From Sarcophilus harrisii (Eukaryota > Chordata > Mammalia > Dasyuromorphia > Dasyuridae), in contig NC_045428.1 in assembly GCF_902635505.1 (NCBI RefSeq), positions 216,126,301-216,190,300 of the forward strand: a stretch of DNA of 64,000 nucleotides. Direction: 5' to 3'. Shown in pieces: positions 9,776 through 21,494 of this stretch. Numbering within the stretch: the first letter of the stretch is position 1; each line of letters begins with the position of its first letter. The notes beneath the pieces are model-generated. The model made no database searches, was not told where the DNA came from, and saw only the letters and a program-made list of their open reading frames with translations. The position numbers were made by a program, and so were the translations under genes.

Positions 9776-11369
9776 CCAGATGACTGACATTTTCTTTCAT
9801 TTTGATATTTATTTTGACCTTTGCTCTAACTAGTTCATGATCTGACTATTCAAAGATAGCTAATTTTGAAATTCCAAATACTTCTATAGCCTGTTGTCTT
9901 ACCATCTGTTAAAAGTGTAATCAGTTGAATTGTTTATGCTATTCTTACATGCTCTTTGCTCAGTGCTTTCTGAATCTCTTCTTGAAGTGACTTTGTCATT
10001 TATAAGAATGAACATGTATGAAAATTCTTATAAATTCTTAGCAGTTTGGAAGCTTGGGACTTTTTTATTCCTTAATATTAAATAATGCCACCAAACACAG
10101 GTATTTTGTTTTTCTTCCATTTTCCCCTGCATTCAACATTTCTCTGCTACTTCAAGTTGGTAGTTTTACTGCAATTTGTGATCTAATAACTTAAATTTAA
10201 TAGATTTAGAGGTTACTTGTTTGCTTTGATCATAGAATCAACATGTATCACCAGGAGGATTTGAATAAAGGTCCATCCTGCCTGACTTCAAAGCCAGCTC
10301 TCTTTACACTATAACATGTTGCCTCTAGATAATAAGAAACAATACCTATTTGTTAATTAGGTATCCAAATCTTATCATGCTTCTAGTGTATAATCCTTGG
10401 ACATTATTTGGTAATTTATTTCCTAGGTTTTGTTAAAAATAAAATGATTTGTAGAACTATAGAGAAGTAGGATGACAGAATGGGGAGAACTGACTTCAAA
10501 GGTAGGGCAATCAAATAAAATTCTCACATTCTAACTGTATGACAAATCAGTTAACCTCTGAATACATTAACTTGGGTTCTCAAACCATTTAAGGATTAAA
10601 ACCATGTCCAGGGGATTCACAACAACAACAAAAAAACTCTAATGGCTAAATAATTGTTTTATATATACATATATATATATATGTATACATATGTATATAC
10701 GCATACATATGTACATAAACGCATATACATATGTGTATGTGTATATATAATCACATACATTAAATTGACCTGGAAACTCACATTTTTGTTATTATTAAAA
10801 GGGACTCTTAGAACAACAAATCTATCTGTCTATCTGTCTATGGGAACTATTCTAGTAGACAGTTCACTCAGACCATGAATTACAGAAAAGGTACCAATCT
10901 TCAGTGGGAAAGGAAGTTGACTTTTTTGGGAAGCAATGAAATGGAGGTATATGAAATGGATGAATAATTAATAATGAAATGGATGCCAATGAAATCACAG
11001 TTCTTATACCTATCTTCTTCTAGGTTGAAAGCTTTCAATTATATCACAAGTTCTTTGAGGCCCTACTCTTGGATACTCAATAGATACAGAATAAATAAAT
11101 GTTTTCTAGATTCCTACAAACAAGTATGGTAGATAAAGGCATGTTTAGAGTATAGGTTAGTGTGTTTCAGCCCCAATGTGGGAACATTTTCATCAGCTCC
11201 TTCTCCTGGAGGAAGGTACTGGCCTCCAGTAGGAAAGAGGAAGGACCAAAGGAAATGTTCCTTCAGAATGAATCCAAGCTTTATGCACACCTGTGCTAGT
11301 TAATATATTTTGCTTTCAGTTTGATCTGTCTTGCTGTTCATTTTCTGGAGAAGTTACTGCAGAGACATA
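9776..11369. other. Gene-free stretch with a few old repeat scraps
   Basis: Bases 10,205-10,330 look like an antisense MIR ('aggatttgaataaaggtcca', 'gcctgacttcaaagccagct'). Bases 10,655-10,760 are a TA/CATA microsatellite. Bases 10,440-10,570 may be a degraded SINE. I see nothing else here that I can name. Confidence 0.4.
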
Positions 11370-11700
11370 ATTTTAAAAATAAAAGGGATCTTAGAAGTTA
11401 TCTAGCCCAACTTTTTTATCTTACAGAAAAAAAAAAATAAGACCCAGAGTAGTTTTAAAAATTTGAAATTTTTAGTGTACCATTACAATGTCTAGCATAT
11501 ATTCTTCATATGAACATAAAAGTATACTCATAGAATTCAGAGTACTGGAAAAGACATTAAATATAATGTAATCAAATTCTGCTATTTTGCAAATAAAAAA
11601 CTGAACCTTAAGACAGGGAAATTATTTTTCCAAGGTTATCCAGCCCAGGATCAGAATCTAAATCTCCAGATTTTCTGTCCAATTCTCTTTTCAGTCTACA
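11370..11700 (-). repeat. MIR/MAR1-like SINE fragments, antisense
   Basis: There are two partial copies. One is 11,370-11,445 ('gggatcttagaagttatcta', 'gcccaac'). The other is 11,525-11,700 ('ccaaggttatccagcccagg', 'ctccagattttctgtccaat'). Both read as reverse-complement CORE-SINE. Confidence 0.5.
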
Positions 11701-12044
11701 ATGCTTCTTTCCCACTTTCGGGGACATATGTGTAGAGAGAATGCAAAGCATTACACTAATCAAATCAGTCACCTTAAGAAAACCAATTATCATGAATTAG
11801 TAAAGGCAGTTAGCATGAAAACTAAACCCCAGTCTGGGACACAGCATAAAATAAATATAGTGTCCAATATATCATTGTATTTATAGAATGTTTTTCATCA
11901 CTTCCATGCTGCTTCAAGCAGCCTATTTCCAACTATTAATGAATTTCCTTAATATTTGTCTCTCTTTGGGTGCAAATTCAGATCAGAGTATAGAGAGCTA
12001 GCTAGCTATCTCTGTGATTAAGAAACCATAGGTGGTTTGTTCAT

Positions 12045-12520
12045 CCTTTATTTTCAAAGAGGATCAATGACATCATGGGGTGATGAACTGACTCATGCAT
12101 GAATTGTATATAAGTGAGGTACACTCACCAGCCTCACTTTTTCTTCCAGAGTTATGGAAGTCCAATAGCAAAACAAAAGTCAAGATAATTGGTTATAGCC
12201 TGGGATGCAGTGGATGACCTTGACATTTTCGAATCATGACCAAGTTCTAAGCACTCTACTTAAACCATCTTCATGGTTATTGAAACAAATTGTTTTCATA
12301 CATCCATTCCACTAGATAAAGTCTTAACATACTTAGGGTAAACATTCCCCCAACTCTCATTTGCATGATGGGTTTGAGGTCTTTTGGTTATCCTTAATCT
12401 GGTTTAGCATTTCTGCTAAGATTTTACTAGGGTGTGGCTGCTGCACATGCTACAGCTTCTTGGAGCCAAAGATGAGAACTGGGTGACAAGTGGACACCAA
12501 AGATGAATGAGCAGCCCTAA
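12045..12520 (+). repeat. Dispersed repeat R1, longest copy
   Basis: The head 'ttcaaagaggatcaatgaca' and 'tcatggggtgatgaactgac', the body 'agtccaatagcaaaacaaaa' and 'gggatgcagtggatgacctt', and the tail 'gatgggtttgaggtcttttg' match the marsupial repeat of which 1-330, 19,130-19,560, 37,271-37,560 and 51,437-51,610 are parts. Its end 'gtgacaagtggacaccaaag' is the expected 3' region. I do not know its transposition partner. Confidence 0.6.
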
Positions 12521-12721
12521 GAAATATTGAAAAGGACCAGTACCTCTGACAGGAAGGCATGTGACCTCTAGTGAATATACAAAAGAAATCAGGTCTTCCC
12601 ATTGTTTAAGTTAAGTTTATAGCACCTAAACTCTCACTAATTCCCCAACCAGCCTGGAAGGTAGGCATAAAGATCAGAGATATCTTCTCTCACTAAATAA
12701 TAGCCATGTACATAGGAAACT

Positions 12722-12937
12722 TTAAAAATTTATTTTATTTTTAATTAATGGAATAAAATAAGTATTTCCATAATACAGAATAATAAAAAGATGATTGTGC
12801 ATGAAATCATAAATCTTTTATGTACAGCTTGTTATTGCTTTTTAAATATATTATGAAGTTATTACATAAATGTCTTTCCTCCCCCTTTTTTTCTTCCAGA
12901 TTCTGTGCCCTGCTGTAGAGATGGCTACCATTAGACA

Positions 12938-12972
<35 letters not shown>

Positions 12973-13315
12973 AAATTATTCTACATGTCTATTTCCAGTT
13001 CTTTCTCTGCCATCTTTCTTCATATGTTCTTTATTTTTAATTTGTATATTTATAATAATAAAATGACTTAGTCACTCAAAGTTGTTCTTAAAATAAAATT
13101 GCTGTTAGTATATACAATGTTTCTTTGTTTTTGCTCACTTCACTCTTCACCATTTTATACAAGCCTTTCCATGCCTTTCTAAGATTATTAAGCTCATTTC
13201 TTATAGCACAGTAGTATTTCATCATAACCTTACACCACAACTTGTTCAGCTATTTACTAATAGATGGGATTCCTGCATTTTCCAGATTTTTGGCCACCAT
13301 TCATCTGATATCTTA
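12722..13315 (-). mobile_element. Older L1 LINE 3' end, antisense
   Basis: It starts with A/T-rich tail sequence near 12,722. It then shows 'ttgctcacttcactcttcac', 'caagcctttccatgcctttc', 'tcttatagcacagtagtatt', 'caacttgttcagctatttac' and 'ttggccacca', the reverse complement of the end of L1 ORF2. It is clearly older than the copies at 402 and 58,787. A (GT)n run at 12,940-12,971 lies in the 3'UTR. Confidence 0.7.
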
Positions 13316-13369
13316 CTGAAACAAGTTTATTATAAGGAAGGAATTATAAGAGCATACATATATAAAGCA

Positions 13370-13560
13370 TACATATAAGAAATCTCATATATCATCTTGT
13401 CCAAACTTTTTATTTTATAGATGTTGAAACTGCAGAAAGTACATGACTTGCCTGAGTTCTATAGATGGTAATTGAAAGACTAAGTATTCAAACTAAGGTC
13501 TCATAATTTCAAATTCAGCATTCTTTCCATTGTATCATGCTGACTCATTCATCTTCCAGG
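13370..13560 (-). repeat. MIR/MAR1-like SINE, antisense
   Basis: 'atagatgttgaaactgcaga', 'gacttgcctgagttctatag' and 'tctttccattgtatcatgct' match the reverse complement of a CORE-SINE over nearly its whole length. Confidence 0.65.
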
Positions 13561-14640
13561 AAAATGTGGCCAAACCCAACTGAAACAATCGTTTTTCCTA
13601 CCTTTGGGAAACTCTGGGTGTTTGTATATTTGGGGACAGGACAAAATGTTTGATCCTAAATCTTTTAGGTCTTTTTAAAAAAGAGAATAAGTCTGTATTG
13701 CTTATAAATAAACTTAAAACTTTTAAGGGGAGGTAGCTATTCTCAAGCCTTTTTATTATTCCAGAATCCATTATGTGTCAAAGATATATTAAGCATAAGA
13801 CACTTTATATGGTGCTGGCTTAACTAAAAAAAATCATATCAAATTGACATTTTGAATACAAAAAACTTATTTGAAACAATAAAAATATCACTGCTATTTT
13901 TTCTTCAGTTTTGCTTTTACCCCTCTGGAGCAGGTATCATTGACATCTGTTCTCATTAACTGTTAGTACTTTTATTGTAGGAATATGATGAAAAAATCTT
14001 TTAGAGTTTTTTTATTATTATTCTAGATTTTTATGGCATTTGCCATGGGAAAAGTTTGCATTGTGAAAAAAAATTTAATAGAAATAAAAGAATGTGTTTC
14101 ATAACACTGTCTTTGACAAAGACCTGTCCTTGAAAATTCTCCACTGAAAGTTTACTGTATATTTATCTTCTCTTCTGTCTACTCTTATCTCTTCTCCTAT
14201 TGTTATTTGTCTCAACAGTTCCCAATTTTTCACAATATATTTGCAGATTCAAGGTCAATACTGATATTTCAATGGATTTGTAATCTCATCAATATGTTAT
14301 ATTACAAAGTCCATCCTATCCTTACCATCTCACCCTATGTGATCCCTTTTACACAAGAATCAAGACTGGGGGCTGGGCACTTCAATGTTTCACTCTGATC
14401 CTGCCCACTAAAAGACCCCACTTAGATCTGGACCATACAGGAAGATTGATAACTTAAAAGATAAGACTTCCTTTCTCTCACTCTTTGGTTTATTATACTC
14501 TCACTCTGTTGCCCCAGAGGGAAAAAATATTACTTCAAGTTCATTTTTAGAGTATACTCAAAGGGGGCAGTAAAATTATATTCAATGTACAATATGAATC
14601 AGGTATTGGGCAATTGAAAGTGACTTTGATTCAGCTAGAT
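13561..14640. other. Gene-free, no repeat recognised
   Basis: AT-rich sequence without a convincing open frame, microsatellite or transposon that I can name. Confidence 0.4.
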
Positions 14641-14907
14641 CAGTGGTTCTCAAAGTGTGATCCATGAATCTGTGAAGATTCCAAAGACTCTTTACAGGGG
14701 TCCTTGAAGACACAATAATTTTCATCATAATTCTAAGACTTTATTTGCTTTACTTGCCTCTTATTTTTTCTTCCCTTTCTCTACTGTATATGTGTATGAA
14801 GCCAGATTTTCGTATATACTTCAACAAAAATAACAACCCGTAACATTAAATATGAAAGCAGGTATTAGGAATACTGATGTCTTTTATTAAACCAAACTTT
14901 AATGAGA

Positions 14908-14967
<60 letters not shown>

Positions 14968-15206
14968 CCCTTCTACTTACTAGTTTTTTGAAACTATAAA
15001 ATATTACATTAACATGCAATGGGTTTATTCTTATTATTTTAAAATCAATTACAAAATATTTTTAAATTGTTAGTTTTTATTTCTAATATGGTCAACATTG
15101 ATGAATAGAGCCATTATGAACAAAAAGTCTTCTTACTAATTTTTCAGAGTATAAAAGAGTCCTCAATCATTTTTTAAGAATTCAAGACAGTTTGAGAATT
15201 TCTGAT
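14641..15206 (+). mobile_element. hAT-like non-autonomous DNA transposon
   Basis: The left end is 'cagtggttctcaaagtgtga'. The reverse complement of the right end is 'cagaaattctcaaactg'. These form imperfect terminal inverted repeats of the CAGNGNTTCTCAAA type known from MER5/Charlie-like hAT elements. Next to the left end stand 'gatccatgaatctgtgaaga' and 'caggggtccttgaagacaca'. The element holds no transposase. A clean 8-bp target duplication is not visible. A (TA)n run (14,917-14,962) has expanded inside it. Confidence 0.55.
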
Positions 15207-15324
15207 CAATTCTGAACTTTTCATTGTTCAGTGAATAGATTGAGGGAAGCTAAGAGATGTGATGTGACTGGTCCATGATCACAATGAATATTGGCAGAGT
15301 TGAAAATATCATCTAGATCTCCTA

Positions 15325-15341
15325 AGTATATATGTGTGTAT

Positions 15342-15418
<77 letters not shown>
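15325..15418. repeat. (GT)n(GA)n compound microsatellite
   Basis: TATG/GT repeats to about 15,378, then an uninterrupted GA run to 15,417. The minus-strand open frame across it (SLSLSL, HTHTHT) is a repeat artefact. Confidence 0.95.
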
Positions 15419-15420
<2 letters not shown>

Positions 15421-15429
15421 TCATAAATA

Positions 15430-16870
15430 TAAATACATTTCAGAACCCAGAAAGCATGCCATCATGAAATCGAGGAACTATACTAATGAACTTCTCTGAA
15501 CAACCAAATTTTGACATAATTTTCCACAAGTCCTCCTGATTGACAGTATCAAAGGCCTTGGTTAGATTTACAAATGTTGTATTCAGATCTCTGTTTGGCT
15601 CCTGGCATTTCTCCTACAGTTATTGGATAGTAAACAAACATTATATGAACTATTTCTCAGCCCCTTTCTGAAGTCACACTGGCTCTCACGTAGATGACCT
15701 TTTCCCAGGTAGAATTTGCTTATTAAGGGGGGCTCTGGCAAGAATCGTGTCATCAATGACTAAGAGAGAGACACACACACACACCCACTATGATTGTCAC
15801 AGGACAATCTATAAAGATATAGAGATGGACAATGGAGTCATCCTTGAACTCCTGAGGCATAAACTTCTCTTGCCATATAATCTGGAAAGTTTCCATCAAT
15901 TTTTTTTTTATGAGCAATGCATCCCACCTTGCAAATCTCAGCTGGAAGAGGATGAGCATCGGGTGCTTTGCCACCTAAAAGTACTTTAATGACATTCAAA
16001 ACCTCTTCTTCAGTTGGAACTTCAGTTAGGGAATGATTGATTTCAATCTGATAAATGCTCAATAGCTTCAAAATAGATTGATGATAGTCTGTTGAGAACA
16101 CTATGGATGTGTTCAGCTCTTCTCTCTAGGATCATGTGATCTAGATCAAGTGATCTAGAATCACTTAGGCAGTAAGTGTGGCAATATCAGCACTGAGTTA
16201 AGTTGAGATAAACAATAAGTCTTTAGCCTGTAAATACCCTTCAGTGCATCATAAAAACACTTTGGATTGTTACTATCAGCATAAAGTTGAATTTTATCTG
16301 ACTTCTTACTAAGTGAAGAATCCTGCAGTTCTTTAAGTTTGGATTGCTTTTTACTTTTGATGGAATTGAATGCTATCTTCTTAGAGAAGAAGGCATCCTG
16401 CTGGCATACCCTATGGATTTCTCATTTTTCACTTAGCAGCTTTTGAATTTCCCCATAATTTTCCTCAAAGTAGTCTTGATGTTTGGGAGTGTTCGGACAC
16501 AGATGAACAAATGCAATGCTGTACACCAATTCTCTGAACACTGCCCCTTCCTTTATGCTCCACTGTTTCCAATTAGACAGATAGATAGATAGGAGATAGA
16601 GAGGAAAATATGCCCATCTTGTGTTCATCTAGTCAGCAGAAATATTTCCTGTACTTCCCATCTTGCACCTTGTGACTCTTCTGATCCTTATATTTTGCTC
16701 TATGGTAATAAAGGAAATGATCTTCTCTTTTTAGCCTATTTATAACCCTATAAAAATAGAACCCTGAAGGAAGGTGGCATCTCAAATTCAAAAGGAAGAT
16801 CTGTTATCTGCTTGTTGAGGTCTGCTTGATTGGAGGATAGCCAGATTCCTTTAATAAAGTGTGTTTTTTG
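15430..16870 (-). mobile_element. RTE LINE fragment, antisense
   Basis: The minus strand carries RTE polymerase remains. From 5' to 3' in the element: 'KHQDYFEENYGEIQKLLSEK' near 16,500-16,425 (RTE: RRHQDWFDENDEEIKALLAEK), then the start of the RT domain 'PTEEEVLNVIKVLLGGKAPD' near 16,015-15,960, then 'FQIIWQEKFMPQEFKDDSIV' near 15,890-15,830. The plus strand at 15,480-15,720 reads as antisense RT ('aggccttggttagatttaca' from the T/SKAFD motif). Several frame changes and a GA/CA tract at 15,765 break it. RTE enzymes are the likely movers of the SINEs with RTE-like tails in this window. Confidence 0.82.
15753..16101 (-). pseudogene. RTE reverse transcriptase N-terminal remnant
   Basis: Two overlapping minus-strand frames share the RT start. 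One runs 16,101-15,838 and holds 'LTEVPTEEEVLNVIKVLLGG' and 'KAPDAHPLPAEICKVG' (family: GKAPGADAIPAEIYKVG). The other runs 15,974-15,753 and holds 'ETFQIIWQEKFMPQEFKDDS'. Moving from one to the other requires a frameshift near 15,900, where a T-rich run has grown. The YADD catalytic region is not present in a readable form. Confidence 0.8.
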
Positions 16871-17479
16871 GCTTGAATTCTTCTTCAGTTTTGCCTTTGG
16901 TTTTCTGGTGGTGATTTATTTATGATAAAGAAAATAATCTTCAATTTGTAAAGAATGAATTAAAATGGTTAAGAGAGAGATTAAACAAAAGATAAGGGAG
17001 ATGGTAAGAGAGCAATTGGCTACCTTCAATGAGAATGTCATTGTCTAGATTATGCCATATTAAGATAAGAAAAGATAAAAAATACAGAACATGCTTGTTA
17101 AGCCTCTGTAAGTGATTTAAAAAATTTTTTTTAAATTTTTATGACTAGAGAAAAGAAGGGAGGTGACAAGAAGGGAAGGGTAGAGAGAGAAGGAATGAAG
17201 GAGGGGAAGAATTTGAACAAGCAAAAATGATGGACTAAATATAAAAAGTTAAATTTGACAGAAAAAAATGTAAAATCCTAGAGTTAGGTTTAAAATTCAG
17301 ATTCACAATTATAAAATAGAAGAGGTATAGTCAAATAGAATATTTGTAAAAATCATGGATTTTTACTTGAATGACAAACTGAGTATGAGTCAATGATATA
17401 GTATAGCTATCAAAAAGTTAATCCAATATTGGAGTGTATTATGAGGCATAGTAGTTTCCAAAAATAAGGAGGTGATGAT
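16871..17479. other. Gene-free purine-rich stretch
   Basis: Bases 16,940-17,240 are rich in AG and AAG words without forming a clean microsatellite. I see no open frame or transposon that I can name. Confidence 0.4.
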
Positions 17480-17733
17480 CTTTTTTTCTTCCTGCTCAGA
17501 CCTTTGAAGCATTATGTTCAATTCTGGGTATTACACTTAAAAAAGAACAGTAATAATCTAGAAAGTATTGAGATGAATAAAATAAAAATCCTTCGGTTCC
17601 TGTCATCTGAAGATGCTTTGAAAGAAACTGAACATGTGTATCCTGAAGGGGAGAAGACTTAGGCAGTTTACTGTCTTCAAGTTTTTGAAAGACTATCATT
17701 TGAAAGAATAAGACTCATCTTGCTTGGTCCTAA
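17480..17733 (+). mobile_element. CR1/L3 LINE fragment, left part
   Basis: 'attatgttcaattctgggta', 'cattatttgaaag'-type words, 'gacttaggcagtttactgtc' and 'ttcaagtttttgaaagacta' follow the conserved 3' portion of CR1/L3 LINEs. The copy stops at 'cttggtcctaa' and resumes at 18,427 with 'ccagagagcaaaactaagag', so the LTR in between is a later insertion. Confidence 0.6.
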
Positions 17734-18421
17734 TGGGGTAACCCCCAGAACATTAGGGTTTCAGAACAGTGTCACAAGGTGTCTCAAAAAATATGTAGGT
17801 TTAGGCTATCTCCAAATCAAAAGGAAAATATTTTTATTATTACTCATAGTGGGTTAAATTCCAAAAAAAGATGTTATTTTAACAAAGGGAAAGACTCAGG
17901 GATTCACAATTAAGGATAAAGGAAAATTCCTAGAGAATTTACTACCATAAGGTAAGCAGAATTCCTAATGAAAATGCACTTAACAAGGGAAAAGGACCTT
18001 ATTTAGTGGAATAACATAGAAGGGGTAACTAGACTGGGGGGTTGTGGGTTGAGGGGTTGTGGGGAGGGTGACCTCTACAATTTGGCTTCCAGATTTGATA
18101 CAGTAACGTGAGGTTAAAATAATCCTGTCAATGCAATAAATTCAACAAGGGCTCACTGCATCAAGGATTTAAAGACTTGATAATCTTAAAGACAAGATAA
18201 TCATGTTAAGTGCCCCTCTCTCTTGCTAAGAGAGTAACTTGGCCTCCCCCCAAAAATAATGTAATTGTGAAAATTCAACCGGGGCCCATGGCAAGGAAGT
18301 CCATTTAAATTCAATAAAGGCCCACTTAAATTCAACAAAGATCTTCTCCAGTTAATGCCGCTCTTTATGGCCCATCTAGCTACAAAGAACTTGGTCTTTT
18401 GCTGAGGTCTCATTCACGACA
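17734..18421 (-). mobile_element. Solo LTR, antisense, inside CR1/L3
   Basis: Read on the minus strand it begins TGTCGTGAATGAGACC and ends ...GGGGGTTACCCCA (TG...CA). The flanking CR1/L3 sequence closes up when the segment is left out, which fixes the borders to within a few bases. The length is 688 bp and no internal retroviral sequence is attached. The target duplication is too degraded to call. The ERV class is uncertain. Confidence 0.6.
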
Positions 18422-18600
18422 TCAATCCCAGAGAGCAAAACTAAGAGTAAATGGATAGGAGTAGCAGAAAGTCAAATTTCAATCTGCCATGAGGAAATGA
18501 TTTCTAGTAATCAACACTGCCTAAATGATGGAATGACCTGTTTCATTTAGTAGAGACCAGGAACTATACTTTCCCTTTCTTTGTATCCCTACCACTTGCC
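18422..18600 (+). mobile_element. CR1/L3 LINE fragment, right part
   Basis: 'ccagagagcaaaactaagag', 'taaatggataggagtagcag' and 'gatttctagtaatcaacact' continue the CR1/L3 alignment broken at 17,733. Confidence 0.55.
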
Positions 18601-18609
18601 ATAATTCCT

Positions 18610-19075
18610 GAAGCTTAATTGGTTAGTCATTGTCCTTCATTCTAGAAGAGGACCAAAATGTCCTATGTTAGAATCAAGTTACAGTGTGACTGACTGGTTG
18701 CTGAGACCAGTAGGAATTTGGAATGCTCTACCATAAGTAGGACACAGATAGTCCCTTTGAACTTCTGGGGTACATACATTCCATGTACCAATGATGAGAG
18801 GAATCAATTTTTCAGAAGCTTTTGTACATTTTTTAGTGTATTGACCACAGAGTGGATCCCTACCTGTTGCAGTAATCAGACCAGAGTTGGGAAAGCAAAA
18901 ATTTTTAGGGCAACTTTTCTAGTTTCTTCCTCACACATGGAGATGATCAGCAAGATCCTTAAAATGACATTCACTAGGGGCTACCAAATCCCACTGCTGC
19001 TCCTAGTGAGAAGGCAATCCTATGGCCTGGGCTGCCTGTATACAGGGTTATGACTACAGCTTCCAGTGTATCTGC
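18610..19075 (-). mobile_element. RTE-like LINE 3' ORF end with C2H2-like motif, antisense
   Basis: The minus strand at about 18,760-18,690 encodes 'LCPTYGRAFQIPTGLSNQ', the eroded form of the C-terminal zinc-finger end (CPTCGRAFRARIGLISHLRTH type) found in some LINE polymerases. The plus strand begins with 'attctagaagaggaccaaaa' and has 'ttggaatgctctaccataag', shared with 46,265-46,400. It is strongly diverged and the LINE clade is uncertain. Confidence 0.45.
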
Positions 19076-19129
19076 ACCTGCTGGTTCATCTCTTGCCTAT
19101 CCTCAAAGGACTTTGACATACGTAGAAAT

Positions 19130-19560
19130 AGTAAAATGGTATGATTATAGGTTTTGATTATGTGTAAATTGGATTTAAGTGAGTCAGAGTTGGACAAAGT
19201 TCTCAGCCTCATTTTCTCTTTTAAAGCCAGCATTTTCCAGAGGCAGGACAGAGTCAAGATGACTTGTGATTCAAGATGCAGTGAATGACCCAGCTCTCAT
19301 CTGCCCATTCCACCAGAAGACTTTACATGTCTGGGGTTGACACCCCCCTAAATACTAATAATTCTAGTGTGAAGGCTGTTGGGTCTTCTACAAAGCTATT
19401 TTTCACCTTTAGTTTCCACCTGATACACCTAACCCTCACCTGTGGCTCTAAGCTGTAACAGGCATAGTGGCCAACAAACAATTGTTTTAGCAGATGGGCT
19501 AAACCAGATTGAGGGTAACCAAAGGATCTCAAACCCGATGATGAGTTAGGGGGACTGAAG
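19130..19560 (+). repeat. Dispersed repeat R1
   Basis: 'aattggatttaagtgagtca' and 'gagttggacaaagttctcag' match the R1 body. 'cccattccaccagaagactt' then 'ggggttgacacccccctaaa' match its 3' half at 12,310-12,360. Confidence 0.6.
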
Positions 19561-21494
19561 CTTTAGCAGGTACTTAATGAATGTTTGTTCATATATTTCT
19601 CACAGAATGTCTTCAAAGGGAAGCTGATGGCTACTGCTTGAGATTGTCGCTATTCAACTAATTGTAGGAGTGGATAACATCTATAATATTCCTTCAAATA
19701 TAAAATTCTATAAGAATAATGAAAATTAGTTAAAATTAATTATTCGAATTTTGTGGATCATATCCAGAGGCTACATATTTTTATTTTTCTCTTTTTTATA
19801 TGATTTTTCATTTATATATTCACATATTTAATAATCCAAATCAGTCTTTTGCAATTGAAAAAAATCCTGATTTTATTCATAATAATTGTTTGAAACATTT
19901 AAAATTGCATTTTTTTAAAATAATGGGTTTACATTGATTAAAGGACTTCTCTTTCTGAAATATGATTAATATACAATTTTTGATAGCCAGGAAAATGCAT
20001 TTGAAAGGAGTTTTCTTTTAAAGATTATAATTACATTTGACATTCATAAATATGTGGACCAGTGATCAAAACCATTAGAGATTTGGAAATCACTCCAAAT
20101 ATTTCAAAACTAGAAATCCCACTGTGTTCCACCTTCAGGAAATGCAGTGGTTTGAACATTCTTGCTTGTCCTTTCCAGAAGCACTTTGGAAAGTTTGAGA
20201 AATCAAGTCTTGTTTCATCAGAAAAATTAAAAAAAAAACATAATCACAAAGTCCATTGAGAAGACCTACTATTTCTAAAGAAGGATAGATACCAATGGTA
20301 AAAAGTTCATTGTCTTCTCACAATCTTAAAATTCTCTTACTGAAGTAATCTGATTCTTCAGGCAAAGATCTTATAAAGTTGTAGAAGGAAACGTAACAAT
20401 TAAACTTGAGAGTAGGAAGAATGCCTGTCCATGCTGGTCAGAGTGAAATAAATATACCAATAACAGAACTACTGCCACATTGGATTTGTTTAATCTATAA
20501 AGAGAGTCCTAGACATCTTCCTGAAGCAGAAATAGAAGCTACTCAGTACCTGCCAACAGAGAAACCTTTGTGACTTTCAGACGGACACAGGAGACTTAGC
20601 ACCACCAGCTTCATGAGGATTGATTATTTTCTGGAATTCAGTTTCAGTATGTCCTGGTGCAGATGAATGTGAGTATGGGGACAAAGAGCTTTTGCTTAGA
20701 TGTATGTCAACATAAAATCTGTGACACTGAAATGACTTTTTAACAGAAGTTTTCCTGTGTTCTAATGTGTGTATGTTCTTTGTGCACAGAGTATTAAGTC
20801 CTTGTTAAGAATACCAAGAATGAAAAGGATGGTTTATTCTCCTAGTATCAATGAAAATGAGGCTAAAGTATATTGAGTCACTTCAGTAGTATATATTTGA
20901 TGGTGTCATTCTTAAAAGAAAATCATAGATCAAAGTAAAATAAAGTTATTCACCAAAAAAGAAAAAAAAAAAAGGTTGAGGTGGTGGTAGAAAAGGAGAG
21001 GAATAACCATAAAGTTTAAACTGCAAAGTTCATTTGCATTTTAAAGGTGAAAATCAAGACAAAGCTAAGTAAATGAGCTGATAAATGACTGCCCTATTAG
21101 CAGTTTACCATTTTTTTTTAACAATGGAAAATTTGATTTATTGCATAAAGTCTTGTATTTTTTAAACAATGTTTGTCATATTTCTAGTAGTAAGACTTTC
21201 TGCTAAACAGATAGTACCTAAAGCATACATACAATCTTTTTGATCTCCTCTTTGTTGCATTTTCTTCACATTAACTCCAAAAGGAATGTTTGCTTTCCCT
21301 TCACTGATATATAAACATCAAAGAACTTGTAGCACATCACATTAAGAAAAAAATAGACACTCTAACTTGATTTCTACCAAACACTTAAAAGGGATTTCAG
21401 TTGAAAATAAAGGAAAGAATTATGAGTTGGTGATAAGGATGTTGGATCAGATCCCTACTTTGCTACCCTTAGATAATTATCATCATTATCATAA
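19561..21494. other. Gene-free, largely unique sequence
   Basis: AT-rich sequence with no transposon that I can name. 20,400-20,700 is less AT-rich and includes a possible acceptor 'cttcctgaagcag' and donor 'aat|gtgagt', but both are weak and no frame is open between them. Confidence 0.35.

Noticed and set aside
18718-19053. 111-codon plus-strand frame
   Set aside because: It lies antisense to an RTE-like LINE end, and its residues match no family I know.
20520-20690. Possible exon with 'aat|gtgagt' donor
   Set aside because: The acceptor is weak, the donor lacks a good exon side, and no frame is open. Not listed as a feature.
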